Below are positions 16,138-22,208 of a DNA stretch of 38,306 nucleotides, piece after piece. This stretch comes from Chloroflexota bacterium (lineage in GTDB: Bacteria > Chloroflexota > UBA11872): positions 1-38,306 of the forward strand of contig JAPPKM010000038.1 in assembly GCA_028874315.1 (NCBI GenBank). The letters run 5' to 3'. The stretch's first letter is position 1. Each line of letters starts with the position of its first letter. The notes under the pieces were generated by a model that saw nothing but the letters and a program-made list of their open reading frames with translations, was not told where the DNA came from and searched no databases. A program made the translations under genes and the position numbers.

Positions 16138-16226
16138 CGTTTGTCGCTGCGATTAACGCTCGACCATCAGGCGGGATCGATCTGAACGACATCGCCGAGC
16201 CAGCCTGGGCGCACGATCCGCGCGCT

Positions 16227-17573
16227 TTGCGCGGACGTCGCGTGGTGGTCATGGGGCTTGGCGTGCAGAGCGGCGGCCTGGGCGTGGCCGCCTTTATGCG
16301 CGACCACGGCGCCGAGCTGGTGGTCACCGATCTCCGCTCGGAGTCCGAATTGGTTTCCAGCGTGACCGCCCTGGGCACACGGGGCGTGCGCTACGTGCTG
16401 GGACGGCACGAGATCGGCGACTTCGAGCGCGCCGAGATCGTGGTGCGCAATCCGGCGGTCCGGGCGGGCTCGCCCTTTCTGCGGGCCGCCCGCGACGCCG
16501 GGGCATACATCGAGATGGAGTTCACGCTGTTCCTGCGCTGGTGCCGGCAGGCGCGCGTGATCGGCGTGACCGGCACACGCGGCAAGACCACCACCGCCAC
16601 GGCGCTGCACGCCATGCTCGTGGCGGGCGGGGAGCGGGCGCTGCTGGCCGGCAACATGCGCGTGTCGGCGCTGGCGCAGCTGCACGAGATCGAGCCGGGA
16701 TCCACGGTGGTGCTGGAGTTGTCCAGCGCCCAGTTGGAGGGGCTGGCCGGTACCGGGCTGCGCACGCGCGGCGCCATCGTGACCAACCTGATGGCCGATC
16801 ACCTGGACCGCTACGCCGACATGCAGGCCTACGCGCAGGCCAAGCTGTCACTGGTGGCCAATCAGCGTGCGGGGGACTGGGCCGTGATTCCGGCGGGGGG
16901 CGGCTGGCCCGATTGGTTCGCGGCGCGGGCGGGCGGGACCGTGGTGCGCCCGGACCTCAAGGACGCGTCGCCGGGCTGGGGGTACGCGCCGCTCTCGGGT
17001 CGGCACAACCGCGCCAACCTGGCGCTGGCGGCGGCGGCGGCCCGCGAGGCGGGGGTGGAGGATGACGCGATTGAACGGGCCGTGCGCGGCTTTGGCGGCG
17101 TTGCGGCGCGCCAGGAACTGGTGGGGACGATCGACGGCGTGCGCGCCTATAACGACACGACGGCGACCACGCCCGAGGCCGCGCTGGCTGCGCTGGCCGC
17201 GGTGCCGGGACCCTGGGTGCTGATCGCCGGCGGTTCCGACAAGCGCCTGGACTTTGCGCCCCTGGCTGAGCGGCTGCGCACGACCGATGGATTGCGCGGC
17301 GTGGTGCTGCTGCCCGGCGCCGGAACCGACCGGCTGCGACCGCTGCTGGACGGTTGCCGGGTTGTGACCGTGGGGGACATGGCGCAGGCCGTGGACCGTG
17401 CCCTGGCATTGGCCAGGTCAGGCGACGCGGTGCTGCTCTCGCCGGCCTGCGCTTCGTTTGGCCTCTTCGCGAACGAGTTCGACCGCGGCGATCAGTTCGT
17501 CGCTCGTCTACGGCAGCTCGGACTGCAGCCGCCGGCTCGGCCGCGGGCCGAGTCAGGTCCCGACGACGGATGA
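16227..17573 (+). CDS. murD: UDP-N-acetylmuramoyl-L-alanine--D-glutamate ligase
   Basis: A 448-residue Mur ligase that adds D-Glu to UDP-MurNAc-L-Ala in the cytoplasm. The N-terminal Rossmann-like domain RRVVVMGLGVQSGG, the ATP loop IGVTGTRGKTTTATALH at about 110, the central ELSSAQLEG and NLMADHLDRYADM, the C-terminal HNRANLALAAAAA, VRAYNDTTATTPEAALAAL and the MurD-specific GGSDKRLDFAPLAE are all present. I annotate the TTG at 16227. The frame is open upstream with codon use like the gene, and a CTG at 16182 would add 15 residues (LNDIAEPAWAHDPRA); a GGCGGG precedes that CTG. Unlike most bacteria, it is not in a division-cell-wall cluster here. Confidence 0.92.
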   Translation: MRGRRVVVMGLGVQSGGLGVAAFMRDHGAELVVTDLRSESELVSSVTALGTRGVRYVLGRHEIGDFERAEIVVRNPAVRAGSPFLRAARDAGAYIEMEFTLFLRWCRQARVIGVTGTRGKTTTATALHAMLVAGGERALLAGNMRVSALAQLHEIEPGSTVVLELSSAQLEGLAGTGLRTRGAIVTNLMADHLDRYADMQAYAQAKLSLVANQRAGDWAVIPAGGGWPDWFAARAGGTVVRPDLKDASPGWGYAPLSGRHNRANLALAAAAAREAGVEDDAIERAVRGFGGVAARQELVGTIDGVRAYNDTTATTPEAALAALAAVPGPWVLIAGGSDKRLDFAPLAERLRTTDGLRGVVLLPGAGTDRLRPLLDGCRVVTVGDMAQAVDRALALARSGDAVLLSPACASFGLFANEFDRGDQFVARLRQLGLQPPARPRAESGPDDG

Positions 17574-17621
17574 CATCCGCATAATGAGACCATCCGGCGC
17601 GCCGGCCGGCTCACGTTGCGT

Positions 17622-17626
17622 GGAGG
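17622..17626 (+). promoter_or_regulatory. ribosome-binding site supporting a CTG start for the phosphoesterase gene
   Basis: GGAGG lies seven bases before the CTG at 17634, optimal spacing. The in-frame GTG at 17640 would be 13 bases away, and the in-frame TTG at 17616 lies upstream of this site. Confidence 0.55.
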
Positions 17627-17633
17627 CCCACAG

Positions 17634-18371
17634 CTGAGCGTGCTCATCATCGCCGACGTGCATGGAAACCTGCCGGCGCTGGAGGCCGTGCTGGCGGACG
17701 CCGGATCGGTGGACGAGATCTGGTCGCTGGGCGATCTGGTCGGGTACGGGCCCCATCCGAATGACGTGGTGCAGTTGCTGCGCTCGCAGCCGTTCCGCTC
17801 GCTGGCGGGCAATCATGACTGGGGGGCCACCGGCCAGGCCGACCTGTCGGTCTTCAACGCCGACGCCCGCGCCGCCTGCCAATGGACCGACCAGGTGCTG
17901 GAGGAGGAGACGCGTGAGTACCTGGTGGGGCTTGAGGTCTCGTCGGTATTTGGATCGGTGCACGTGGCGCACGGCAGTCCTCGCGACCCGCTCTGGGAGT
18001 ACCTGACGAACGTGCGCCTGGCGGAGATCAACTTCGGCTATTTCGGCACCCAGGTGTGCCTGGTGGGCCATACGCATGTGCCGATCACGTTTCGCTGGCG
18101 CGAAGGTGTGCACGGCGTCGGGGCCTTTTCCGCTTCCGTGCCCAACGCCGGCGATGCGATCGATCCAGGCGCCGACCGCCTGATCTTCAACCCCGGCAGC
18201 GTGGGGCAGCCGCGGGACGGCGACCCGCGCGCGGCCTATGCGCATTACGAGCCGGCCACCGGCCGCTTTACGTTTCACCGGGTGGCCTATGACATCGCGG
18301 CCACGCAGGCGGCCATGCGGGCGGCGGGCCTGCCCGAGCGGCTGGCGTTCCGGCTGCAGTACGGCTCCTAG
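17634..18371 (+). CDS. metallophosphoesterase (YfcE/MJ0936-like)
   Basis: A 245-residue calcineurin-like phosphoesterase. The metal-binding motifs occur in order: LIIADVHGNLPALEAVL (D-x-H), IWSLGDLVGYGPHP (GD), SLAGNHD (GNHD), VHVAHGSPRDP (H) and CLVGHTHVP (GHTH). A conserved LIFNPGSVGQPRDGDPRA follows. The family includes phosphodiesterases and phosphatases acting on small molecules; the substrate is unknown. The best start is the CTG at 17634, with GGAGG seven bases upstream, giving MSVLIIADVHGN, the usual N-terminus. GTG at 17640 would also keep the active site. It follows murD in the same direction. Confidence 0.9.
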   Translation: MSVLIIADVHGNLPALEAVLADAGSVDEIWSLGDLVGYGPHPNDVVQLLRSQPFRSLAGNHDWGATGQADLSVFNADARAACQWTDQVLEEETREYLVGLEVSSVFGSVHVAHGSPRDPLWEYLTNVRLAEINFGYFGTQVCLVGHTHVPITFRWREGVHGVGAFSASVPNAGDAIDPGADRLIFNPGSVGQPRDGDPRAAYAHYEPATGRFTFHRVAYDIAATQAAMRAAGLPERLAFRLQYGS

Positions 18372-18399
18372 GCGTTCGGTCCGCGCCGTTCCGCGGGGC

Positions 18400-18405
18400 T
18401 ATACT
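18400..18405 (+). promoter_or_regulatory. candidate -10 element upstream of the SWIM gene leader
   Basis: TATACT at 18400-18405 lies in an AT-rich island (up to 18413) within GC-rich sequence. A convincing -35 is not visible; TTCGGT at 18375 is 19 bases upstream. If used, the transcript would start close to 18412, exactly at the 5' arm of the hairpin 18414-18454. Confidence 0.4.
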
Positions 18406-18413
18406 CGATATAT

Positions 18414-18495
18414 GAACCGAGGGTCAGCGCTATGAGGGGGCGGCCCGTCGGTTCGTGTGGCGTGATGCGCCCGGCCCGTGCGGCCGGGCGTTTTT
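18414..18495 (+). ncRNA. structured leader RNA with terminator upstream of the SWIM gene
   Basis: Two hairpins in series. The first pairs GAACCGA (18414-18420) with TCGGTTC (18448-18454), extended by GGG/CCC (18421-18423 with 18444-18446) across a bulge, enclosing a 20-base loop. The second, CGCCCGGCC (18468-18476) with GGCCGGGCG (18482-18490) around CGTGC, is followed by TTTTT at 18491-18495: a textbook intrinsic terminator. The SWIM gene's ribosome-binding site is only 24 bases further on, so the terminator sits inside its leader. It may be an attenuator or riboswitch-like element, or a short stand-alone RNA. No known riboswitch class was recognised. Confidence 0.5.
18468..18495 (+). terminator. 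intrinsic terminator in the SWIM gene leader
   Basis: A 9-bp perfect GC-rich stem (18468-18476 with 18482-18490), 5-base loop, then TTTTT. It lies 97 bases after the phosphoesterase stop and could end that transcript, but it is also directly in front of the SWIM gene's ribosome-binding site at 18519-18525. Confidence 0.85.
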
Positions 18496-18532
18496 GGTTT
18501 CAGCGCGGCCGTGCCGCCAGGGAGGTTTCAGG

Positions 18533-18790
18533 GTGCAATCCAGCCTGATCAGCAAGGTGCAAAAGGCGCATCAGTACGCCACGGAGCCGGAGCGCGTGCA
18601 CGTGGAGTCATTGCGCGTCCGGTTCGACGGCGACAACAGTAGTCACATCATTACCTACGCTGACGGATGCTGGAGTTGCGACTGCGAGTTCTTTCAGGGC
18701 TGGCGTACCTGTAGCCACACGATGGCGCTGCCCAAGCTGATGAGCGACATGGTGGAGGCACCGGCCGCGCGGGGGTTCGCCACCGTCTAA
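18533..18790 (+). CDS. small stand-alone SWIM zinc-finger protein
   Basis: An 85-residue protein. The segment CWSCDCEFFQGWRTCSHTMAL (about 44-64) has the SWIM pattern CxCx(n)CxH that binds one zinc. The preceding region VHVESLRVRFDGDNSSHIIT forms strands typical of SWIM modules, which bind DNA, RNA or protein. Here the module stands alone, without a helicase, transposase or recombinase partner domain. The GTG at 18533 has AGGGAGG seven bases upstream, a strong site. The leader carries two hairpins including a terminator. It is followed by smpB and ssrA in the same direction, but an operon link is not proven. Function unknown. Confidence 0.85.
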   Translation: MQSSLISKVQKAHQYATEPERVHVESLRVRFDGDNSSHIITYADGCWSCDCEFFQGWRTCSHTMALPKLMSDMVEAPAARGFATV

Positions 18791-18877
18791 GACCGTTCCC
18801 CGACCTCCTGGCCACGGCAGAATGCGGATGCCGGGCCGCCGGGGCCCTGGCACGCGCGGAGCACGCAGTAGGACACC

Positions 18878-19369
18878 GTGGCACGAAAGCGGCGCAAACG
18901 CCGGGGGGACCGCAGGCCAAGCCCGTCGGGTCAACGAACGGTCGCCGTCAATCGCCGCGCGCGCCGCGACTATGAGGTGCTGGACAGCCTGTCGGCCGGC
19001 ATTGAACTGCGCGGCTCGGAGATCAAGAGCATCCGCAACGGCTCGGTCAGCCTGGCCCAGGGCTTTGTCAGCGTGGAAGAGGGCGAGGCCTTTTTGCGCG
19101 ACGTGCACATCGCCCGCTACAAGCCGGCGGCGCAGGCCAACCACGATCCCGACCGGCCGCGGCGGCTGCTGTTGCACCGCGCTGAGATCGACCTGCTGGC
19201 CAGCCACGTCAACGCCAAGGGTCGCACGGCGATTCCACTGCGGCTGTTCCTGGCTCGTGGCTGGGCCAAGCTGGAAATTGGGCTGGTGCGCGGGCTGCGA
19301 CGGTACGATAATCGGGAGAAGATTCGTGCGCGCGAAGCGCAGCGGCAAATCGCTCGCTACGTTCGCTAG
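18878..19369 (+). CDS. smpB: SsrA-binding protein SmpB
   Basis: A 163-residue protein that binds tmRNA and delivers it to stalled ribosomes. Family motifs: VAVNRRARRDYEVLDSLSAG, IELRGSEIKSIRNGSVSLAQGF, VHIARYKPA, RPRRLLLHRAEIDLL and IPLRLFLARGWAKLEIGLVRGLRRYDNREKIR, where the C-terminal tail mimics mRNA in the decoding centre. The N-terminus is a basic Arg/Lys-rich extension of about 20 residues. The GTG at 18878 is preceded by AGGA. The tmRNA gene starts 12 bases after its stop, so protein and RNA partners are side by side. Confidence 0.97.
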   Translation: MARKRRKRRGDRRPSPSGQRTVAVNRRARRDYEVLDSLSAGIELRGSEIKSIRNGSVSLAQGFVSVEEGEAFLRDVHIARYKPAAQANHDPDRPRRLLLHRAEIDLLASHVNAKGRTAIPLRLFLARGWAKLEIGLVRGLRRYDNREKIRAREAQRQIARYVR

Positions 19370-19381
19370 CGTCTTCGCCTC

Positions 19382-19736
19382 GGGGATGACGGGTTTTGAC
19401 AGAGCCCCGAAGTCCGATGCTGCAGGTCGAGCCTGCCGGGGAGCTCGTAAATCCCCCTGGCAATCAAGTAACTGGCGAAGAGCAAACGCTCCCGCTCGCG
19501 GCCTAAGCCCCGCGACGTCCGGCCGGCCCGTCCCTAGCGGGGCGTTCCGGGCGCAAGGAATCTAGGGTGCGTCGGTCAAGGCGCTCGCGTAGACCGACTA
19601 AGACACGCGGGCTGGTCGTGCGCCGTTGCGGCCGGATAGCGACGCCACGGCGAGACTCTAAGAGTCCGGCTAAACCTGTAGATGCATCGGGGTGACCGGC
19701 TCTGGACGGGGCGTTCAACTCGCCCCCATCTCCACC
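19382..19736 (+). ncRNA. ssrA: transfer-messenger RNA (tmRNA)
   Basis: The 5' end GGGGATGA-CGGGTTTTGACAG has the acceptor strand and the conserved D-loop-like segment. The 3' end has a T-arm with loop TTCAACT (19714-19720) and the acceptor strand CATCTCC (19727-19733), which pairs with GGGGATG (19382-19388) with one G-U. The 3' CCA is not encoded (ACCG). The T-stem can extend to six pairs. Between them lies a tag frame at 19459-19506. tmRNA with SmpB rescues stalled ribosomes and tags the nascent protein for proteolysis. Ends were set from the acceptor pairing; pseudoknots were not traced in detail. Confidence 0.93.
19459..19506 (+). other. tmRNA tag-peptide reading frame
   Basis: Within ssrA the frame GGC AAT CAA GTA ... 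GCG GCC TAA encodes GNQVTGEEQTLPLAA followed by a stop. The hydrophobic LAA end is the protease-recognition signal. The resume codon appears to be GGC (Gly) rather than the more common GCA (Ala), and Pro replaces the usual Ala in the LALAA-type ending. The exact resume codon is inferred from the frame. Confidence 0.75.
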
Positions 19737-19760
19737 GCGTAGGTGGCGCGCCCGCGACGG

Positions 19761-19791
19761 ACCGCCGCCGTCCGTACAATCCGCGCACGAA
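19761..19791 (+). repeat. copy 1 of a 31-bp perfect repeat upstream of the double-NUDIX gene
   Basis: Identical base for base to 20256-20286, at a distance of 495 bases (165 codons). It lies upstream of the first GTG start and contains TACAAT (19775-19780), a good -10 match; a -35 is not evident. A 6-bp stem ACGGAC/GTCCGT (19757-19762 with 19770-19775) overlaps it in this copy only. Confidence 0.9.
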
Positions 19792-19806
19792 CCTGGCAAT
19801 CAGTGG

Positions 19807-20760
19807 GTGGCGGGCGTCAAGAAACGCTTCACGAGTTCGGGCTACCTGGTCCGCGGCGCCAAGGTGCTGCTGGTCAACCATCGAAGGTTTCAGCTTTGGC
19901 TGCCTATTGGCGGGCACATCGAGCCGGACGAGGACCCGGTTGAGACGCTGTGTCGGGAAGCGCGCGAGGAAACCGGCTTCCAAATCGAGATTGTGGCTGA
20001 GCGACCCGGGATCCAGCGGTTTGGGACTAACGTCCAGCCGGCGCCGGTGGCGATGCTGATGTATGACATTCGGCCAGGACCTGTACTCATCGACCTGGTC
20101 TATTTCGTCCGGCCGGTCGGTGGGACGCAACGGCTGGCCGCGTCCGAGCACCGCGCGATGCGCTGGTTTGACCGCGAGGCGTTGCGCCATCCCTCCATTC
20201 CCGACAACGTGCGCTTGCTGGGCACCCAGGCGATCGACCTTATTGCGCACAGCCCACCGCCGCCGTCCGTACAATCCGCGCACGAATGCGGCAGTCAGCG
20301 GGTGGCAGGCGTCGATAAACACTTCACCAGCACGGGATTCCTGGTCCGTGACGGCAAGGTCCTGCTGGTCAACCATCGCAAGTTACGCATGTGGCTGCCG
20401 TTTGGCGGGCACATCGAGCCCAACGAAGACCCTGTAGAGGCGCTGCACCGCGAGGCGCGCGAGGAAACGGGGTTCGAAATCGAGATCGTGGCCGAGCGAC
20501 CCGAGATCGACCAGCGCGGGGTTCACGTGCTGCCGGCGCCCGAAACGATCCTGCTGGAGGACATCGAGCCGGGCCACATCCATATTGATCTGATCTACTT
20601 CGTGCGCCCGGTCGGCGGAGCGCAGCGGCTGGCGTCGAACGAGCACAGCGAGATGCGCTGGTTCGACCGCGAGGCGCTGAACGACGAGGTCATCACGGCC
20701 GATGTACGGTTGCTTGGCACGCAGGCCATCGACCGAATCGAGGGTCGCAATGGCGCCTGA
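19807..20760 (+). CDS. double NUDIX hydrolase created by in-frame tandem duplication
   Basis: A 317-residue protein holding two complete NUDIX domains with a 165-residue period. Nudix box 1 is GGHIEPDEDPVETLCREA + REETGF, and box 2 is GGHIEPNEDPVEALHREA + REETGF; both keep the REUxEE metal ligands. The two copies are roughly 70% identical by eye, each starting (V/M)AGV.KxFTS and ending VRLLGTQAID. The joining linker (HSPPPPSVQSAHECGSQR) is translated from what is the untranslated 5' flank in copy 1, so the duplicated unit was gene plus upstream region. The second copy's GTG (20302) is still present and could be an internal start. No clear ribosome-binding site precedes GTG 19807. Substrate unknown. 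Confidence 0.88.
   Translation: MAGVKKRFTSSGYLVRGAKVLLVNHRRFQLWLPIGGHIEPDEDPVETLCREAREETGFQIEIVAERPGIQRFGTNVQPAPVAMLMYDIRPGPVLIDLVYFVRPVGGTQRLAASEHRAMRWFDREALRHPSIPDNVRLLGTQAIDLIAHSPPPPSVQSAHECGSQRVAGVDKHFTSTGFLVRDGKVLLVNHRKLRMWLPFGGHIEPNEDPVEALHREAREETGFEIEIVAERPEIDQRGVHVLPAPETILLEDIEPGHIHIDLIYFVRPVGGAQRLASNEHSEMRWFDREALNDEVITADVRLLGTQAIDRIEGRNGA
20256..20286 (+). repeat. copy 2 of the 31-bp perfect repeat, inside the double-NUDIX gene
   Basis: Identical to 19761-19791 but here translated as the linker between the NUDIX domains. It ends 15 bases before the in-frame GTG at 20302, as copy 1 does before the GTG at 19807, so an internal promoter (TACAAT at 20270-20275) and start for domain 2 may persist. 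Confidence 0.9.
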
Positions 20761-21316
20761 GCCGGCGCCGCTTGACGCGGCGTCCCGCCGCTGGCGGCTC
20801 AGCACTGGCGTGGACAAGAACGCGCTGTACCTGCTGGCCGGCGGCGTGGCGATGTTGGGGATCTTTGCCCTCATGCGCGCCCTGGGCAATCCGGCCGACT
20901 CCCCGGGGCGCTCAATCAACCTGGCCACCGCGCTCGCCCTGTTCGCGGTAGTGCCTTTTGTCGTCGCCATTTACCGGGCGGCCCGCGACGGATTCGTGGA
21001 GCTGCGGGCGACCGACCTGTATCTGCGGGTGGGATTCCTGGTGGATACCGCGATACCCTACGCCGACATCGACCTGGTGGGCGGGCCGATCGCTCGGCCT
21101 CGGTCGAGCTACGGCGTTTCACCCTCGTATCGACGGCGGGAGTTCAGCCTGGGGCGCCTGGAAAAGGCGGTGGAAGTGAGCCTGCGCCAACGGGTGCGCA
21201 TGGGGACCCCCTGGCTGTTCCCCCTACTGCGGGTTGACCGCGTATGGCTGGGTGTGGCCGAGCCGGAGCAGTTGATCGCCGAGCTGCGCCAGCGAATGCA
21301 CGAAGCCCAGGCATGA
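20750..21316 (+). CDS. membrane protein with two spans and a PH-like C-terminal domain
   Basis: A 188-residue protein not assigned to a named family. Hydrophobic segments ALYLLAGGVAMLGIFALM (about 27-45) and ATALALFAVVPFVVAIYRA (about 60-80) form two spans. The C-terminal ~105 residues (VELRATDLYLRVGFLVDTAIPYADIDLVGG ... LEKAVEVSLRQRVRM) read like a bacterial PH-type β-domain, in which membrane-adjacent proteins carry 'I(P)Y.DI' strands. The ATG at 20750 overlaps the end of the double-NUDIX gene by 11 bases, and its stop overlaps the next gene's ATG (ATGA), so translation is coupled on both sides. Confidence 0.7.
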   Translation: MAPEPAPLDAASRRWRLSTGVDKNALYLLAGGVAMLGIFALMRALGNPADSPGRSINLATALALFAVVPFVVAIYRAARDGFVELRATDLYLRVGFLVDTAIPYADIDLVGGPIARPRSSYGVSPSYRRREFSLGRLEKAVEVSLRQRVRMGTPWLFPLLRVDRVWLGVAEPEQLIAELRQRMHEAQA

Positions 21317-22206
21317 GACGGACCGCGGGCATTGCCCTTGCCGTGGCGCTGTCGATGGCTCTGCTGGCGACCGGGGCCGTTATCGCGGTCACGGACGCCC
21401 AGGTAACGCGCGGGGCGGCGGTCTTCGAGCAGTCCTGCGCCACCTGCCACGGACCCAGCGGCAATGACGGCTTTGCTACCCCGCTGCTCGGCGCCGGCAC
21501 CCTGGTGCGCTTCGCCACCACGCGCGAGCTGTACGACTACACCAGCGCGACCATGCCGCTGGCCGCCGAGGGGTCCCTGACGGAGCGGCAGTACCTGGAC
21601 GTGACTGCCTGGCTGCTGGCTGCGCGGGGCCGGGCCACCGGCGCCGCCGAACTGTCGCCGGCCACGCTGGACGATACCCCGCTGCATTCCGAAGCCATGA
21701 CCACGCCAACTGCCGCGCCCTCTCCGGCGGCCACGCCAACCGCGACGCCCGTATCGACGGCGACGCCAACCGCGACGCCGGCGCCGCAGCAGTGGCCGAC
21801 GACCTGCGTTGATCTGAACGACATCGTCGAAGCGCATCTGGGCAACGATGAGAACGTTGGCATTTATCAGCGGGTCTTTGGGGACCAGGCCGAGCAGGGC
21901 TGCCAGAACGATCACCGGGACGACGTGCGCGCGGTGTTTAGCTGGGCCTTCGATCAAGCGGCGCAATCTGCGGATGCAGGAACGCAGGACCTGGCGTGGC
22001 CGACCGATTGCGTGGATCTGAACGACATCGTGGAGAACCATCTTGGCAATCACGGCAACGTGGAGATCTATCAGCGCACGTTCGGCGACCAGGCCGAGAC
22101 CGCCTGCCGGAACGATCATCGGGAGGATGTGCGCGGGGTCTTCGGCTGGGCGTTTGGCGGCGCGACATCCAGCGCGGTTGGACTGCCGCTGTCCACGGAC
22201 GCATAG
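21313..22206 (+). CDS. exported cytochrome c with two copies of an unrecognised Cys-containing module
   Basis: A 297-residue protein. Residues 5-26 form a signal peptide or anchor. A class I cytochrome c domain follows: heme motif CATCH at 42-46, then ATMPLAAEGSLTERQYLDVTAWLLA with the probable Met ligand. A Thr/Pro/Ala-rich linker (about 135-160) leads to two modules of about 55 residues (about 161-215 and 229-283), each with the pattern CVDLNDIVE.HLGN..NV.IYQR.FGDQAE..C.NDHR.DVR.VF.WAF. Each has two Cys that could pair. I do not recognise this module. The protein is probably outside the membrane, where the modules could bind a partner or wall. The start ATG overlaps the previous stop. Confidence 0.88.
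   Translation: MRRTAGIALAVALSMALLATGAVIAVTDAQVTRGAAVFEQSCATCHGPSGNDGFATPLLGAGTLVRFATTRELYDYTSATMPLAAEGSLTERQYLDVTAWLLAARGRATGAAELSPATLDDTPLHSEAMTTPTAAPSPAATPTATPVSTATPTATPAPQQWPTTCVDLNDIVEAHLGNDENVGIYQRVFGDQAEQGCQNDHRDDVRAVFSWAFDQAAQSADAGTQDLAWPTDCVDLNDIVENHLGNHGNVEIYQRTFGDQAETACRNDHREDVRGVFGWAFGGATSSAVGLPLSTDA
21793..21960 (+). repeat. module copy 1 of the cytochrome c C-terminal repeat
   Basis: Encodes WPTTCVDLNDIVEAHLGN and the rest of the first module. It is highly similar at both DNA and protein level to 21997-22164; the copies are offset by 204 bases (68 codons), indicating an internal duplication. Confidence 0.85.
21997..22164 (+). repeat. module copy 2 of the cytochrome c C-terminal repeat
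   Basis: Second copy, WPTDCVDLNDIVENHLGN onward, 204 bases downstream of the first. Cys, Asp-His-Arg and aromatic positions are preserved in both copies, which suggests that both are under selection. Confidence 0.85.
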
Positions 22207-22208
22207 CC

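Larger units (their letters stand above)
15745..16181. other. intergenic region between two divergent genes
   Basis: About 440 bases without a credible gene. Contents: a 9-bp GC hairpin at 15817-15838; a visibly AT-richer stretch from about 15940 to 16160, unlike the surrounding genes; a small hairpin TCGGCC/GGCCGA at 16078-16094; and a good promoter for murD at 16109-16137. Short open frames on both strands have no protein-like features. Confidence 0.6.

Noticed and set aside
16176-22036. GATCTGAACGACATCG occurs upstream of murD (about 16176-16195) and in both cytochrome repeat modules (about 21810 and 22016).
   Set aside because: All three translate in frame as DLNDI with common codons; a 16-base match of frequent codons is most likely chance, although it weakly supports translation of the murD extension.
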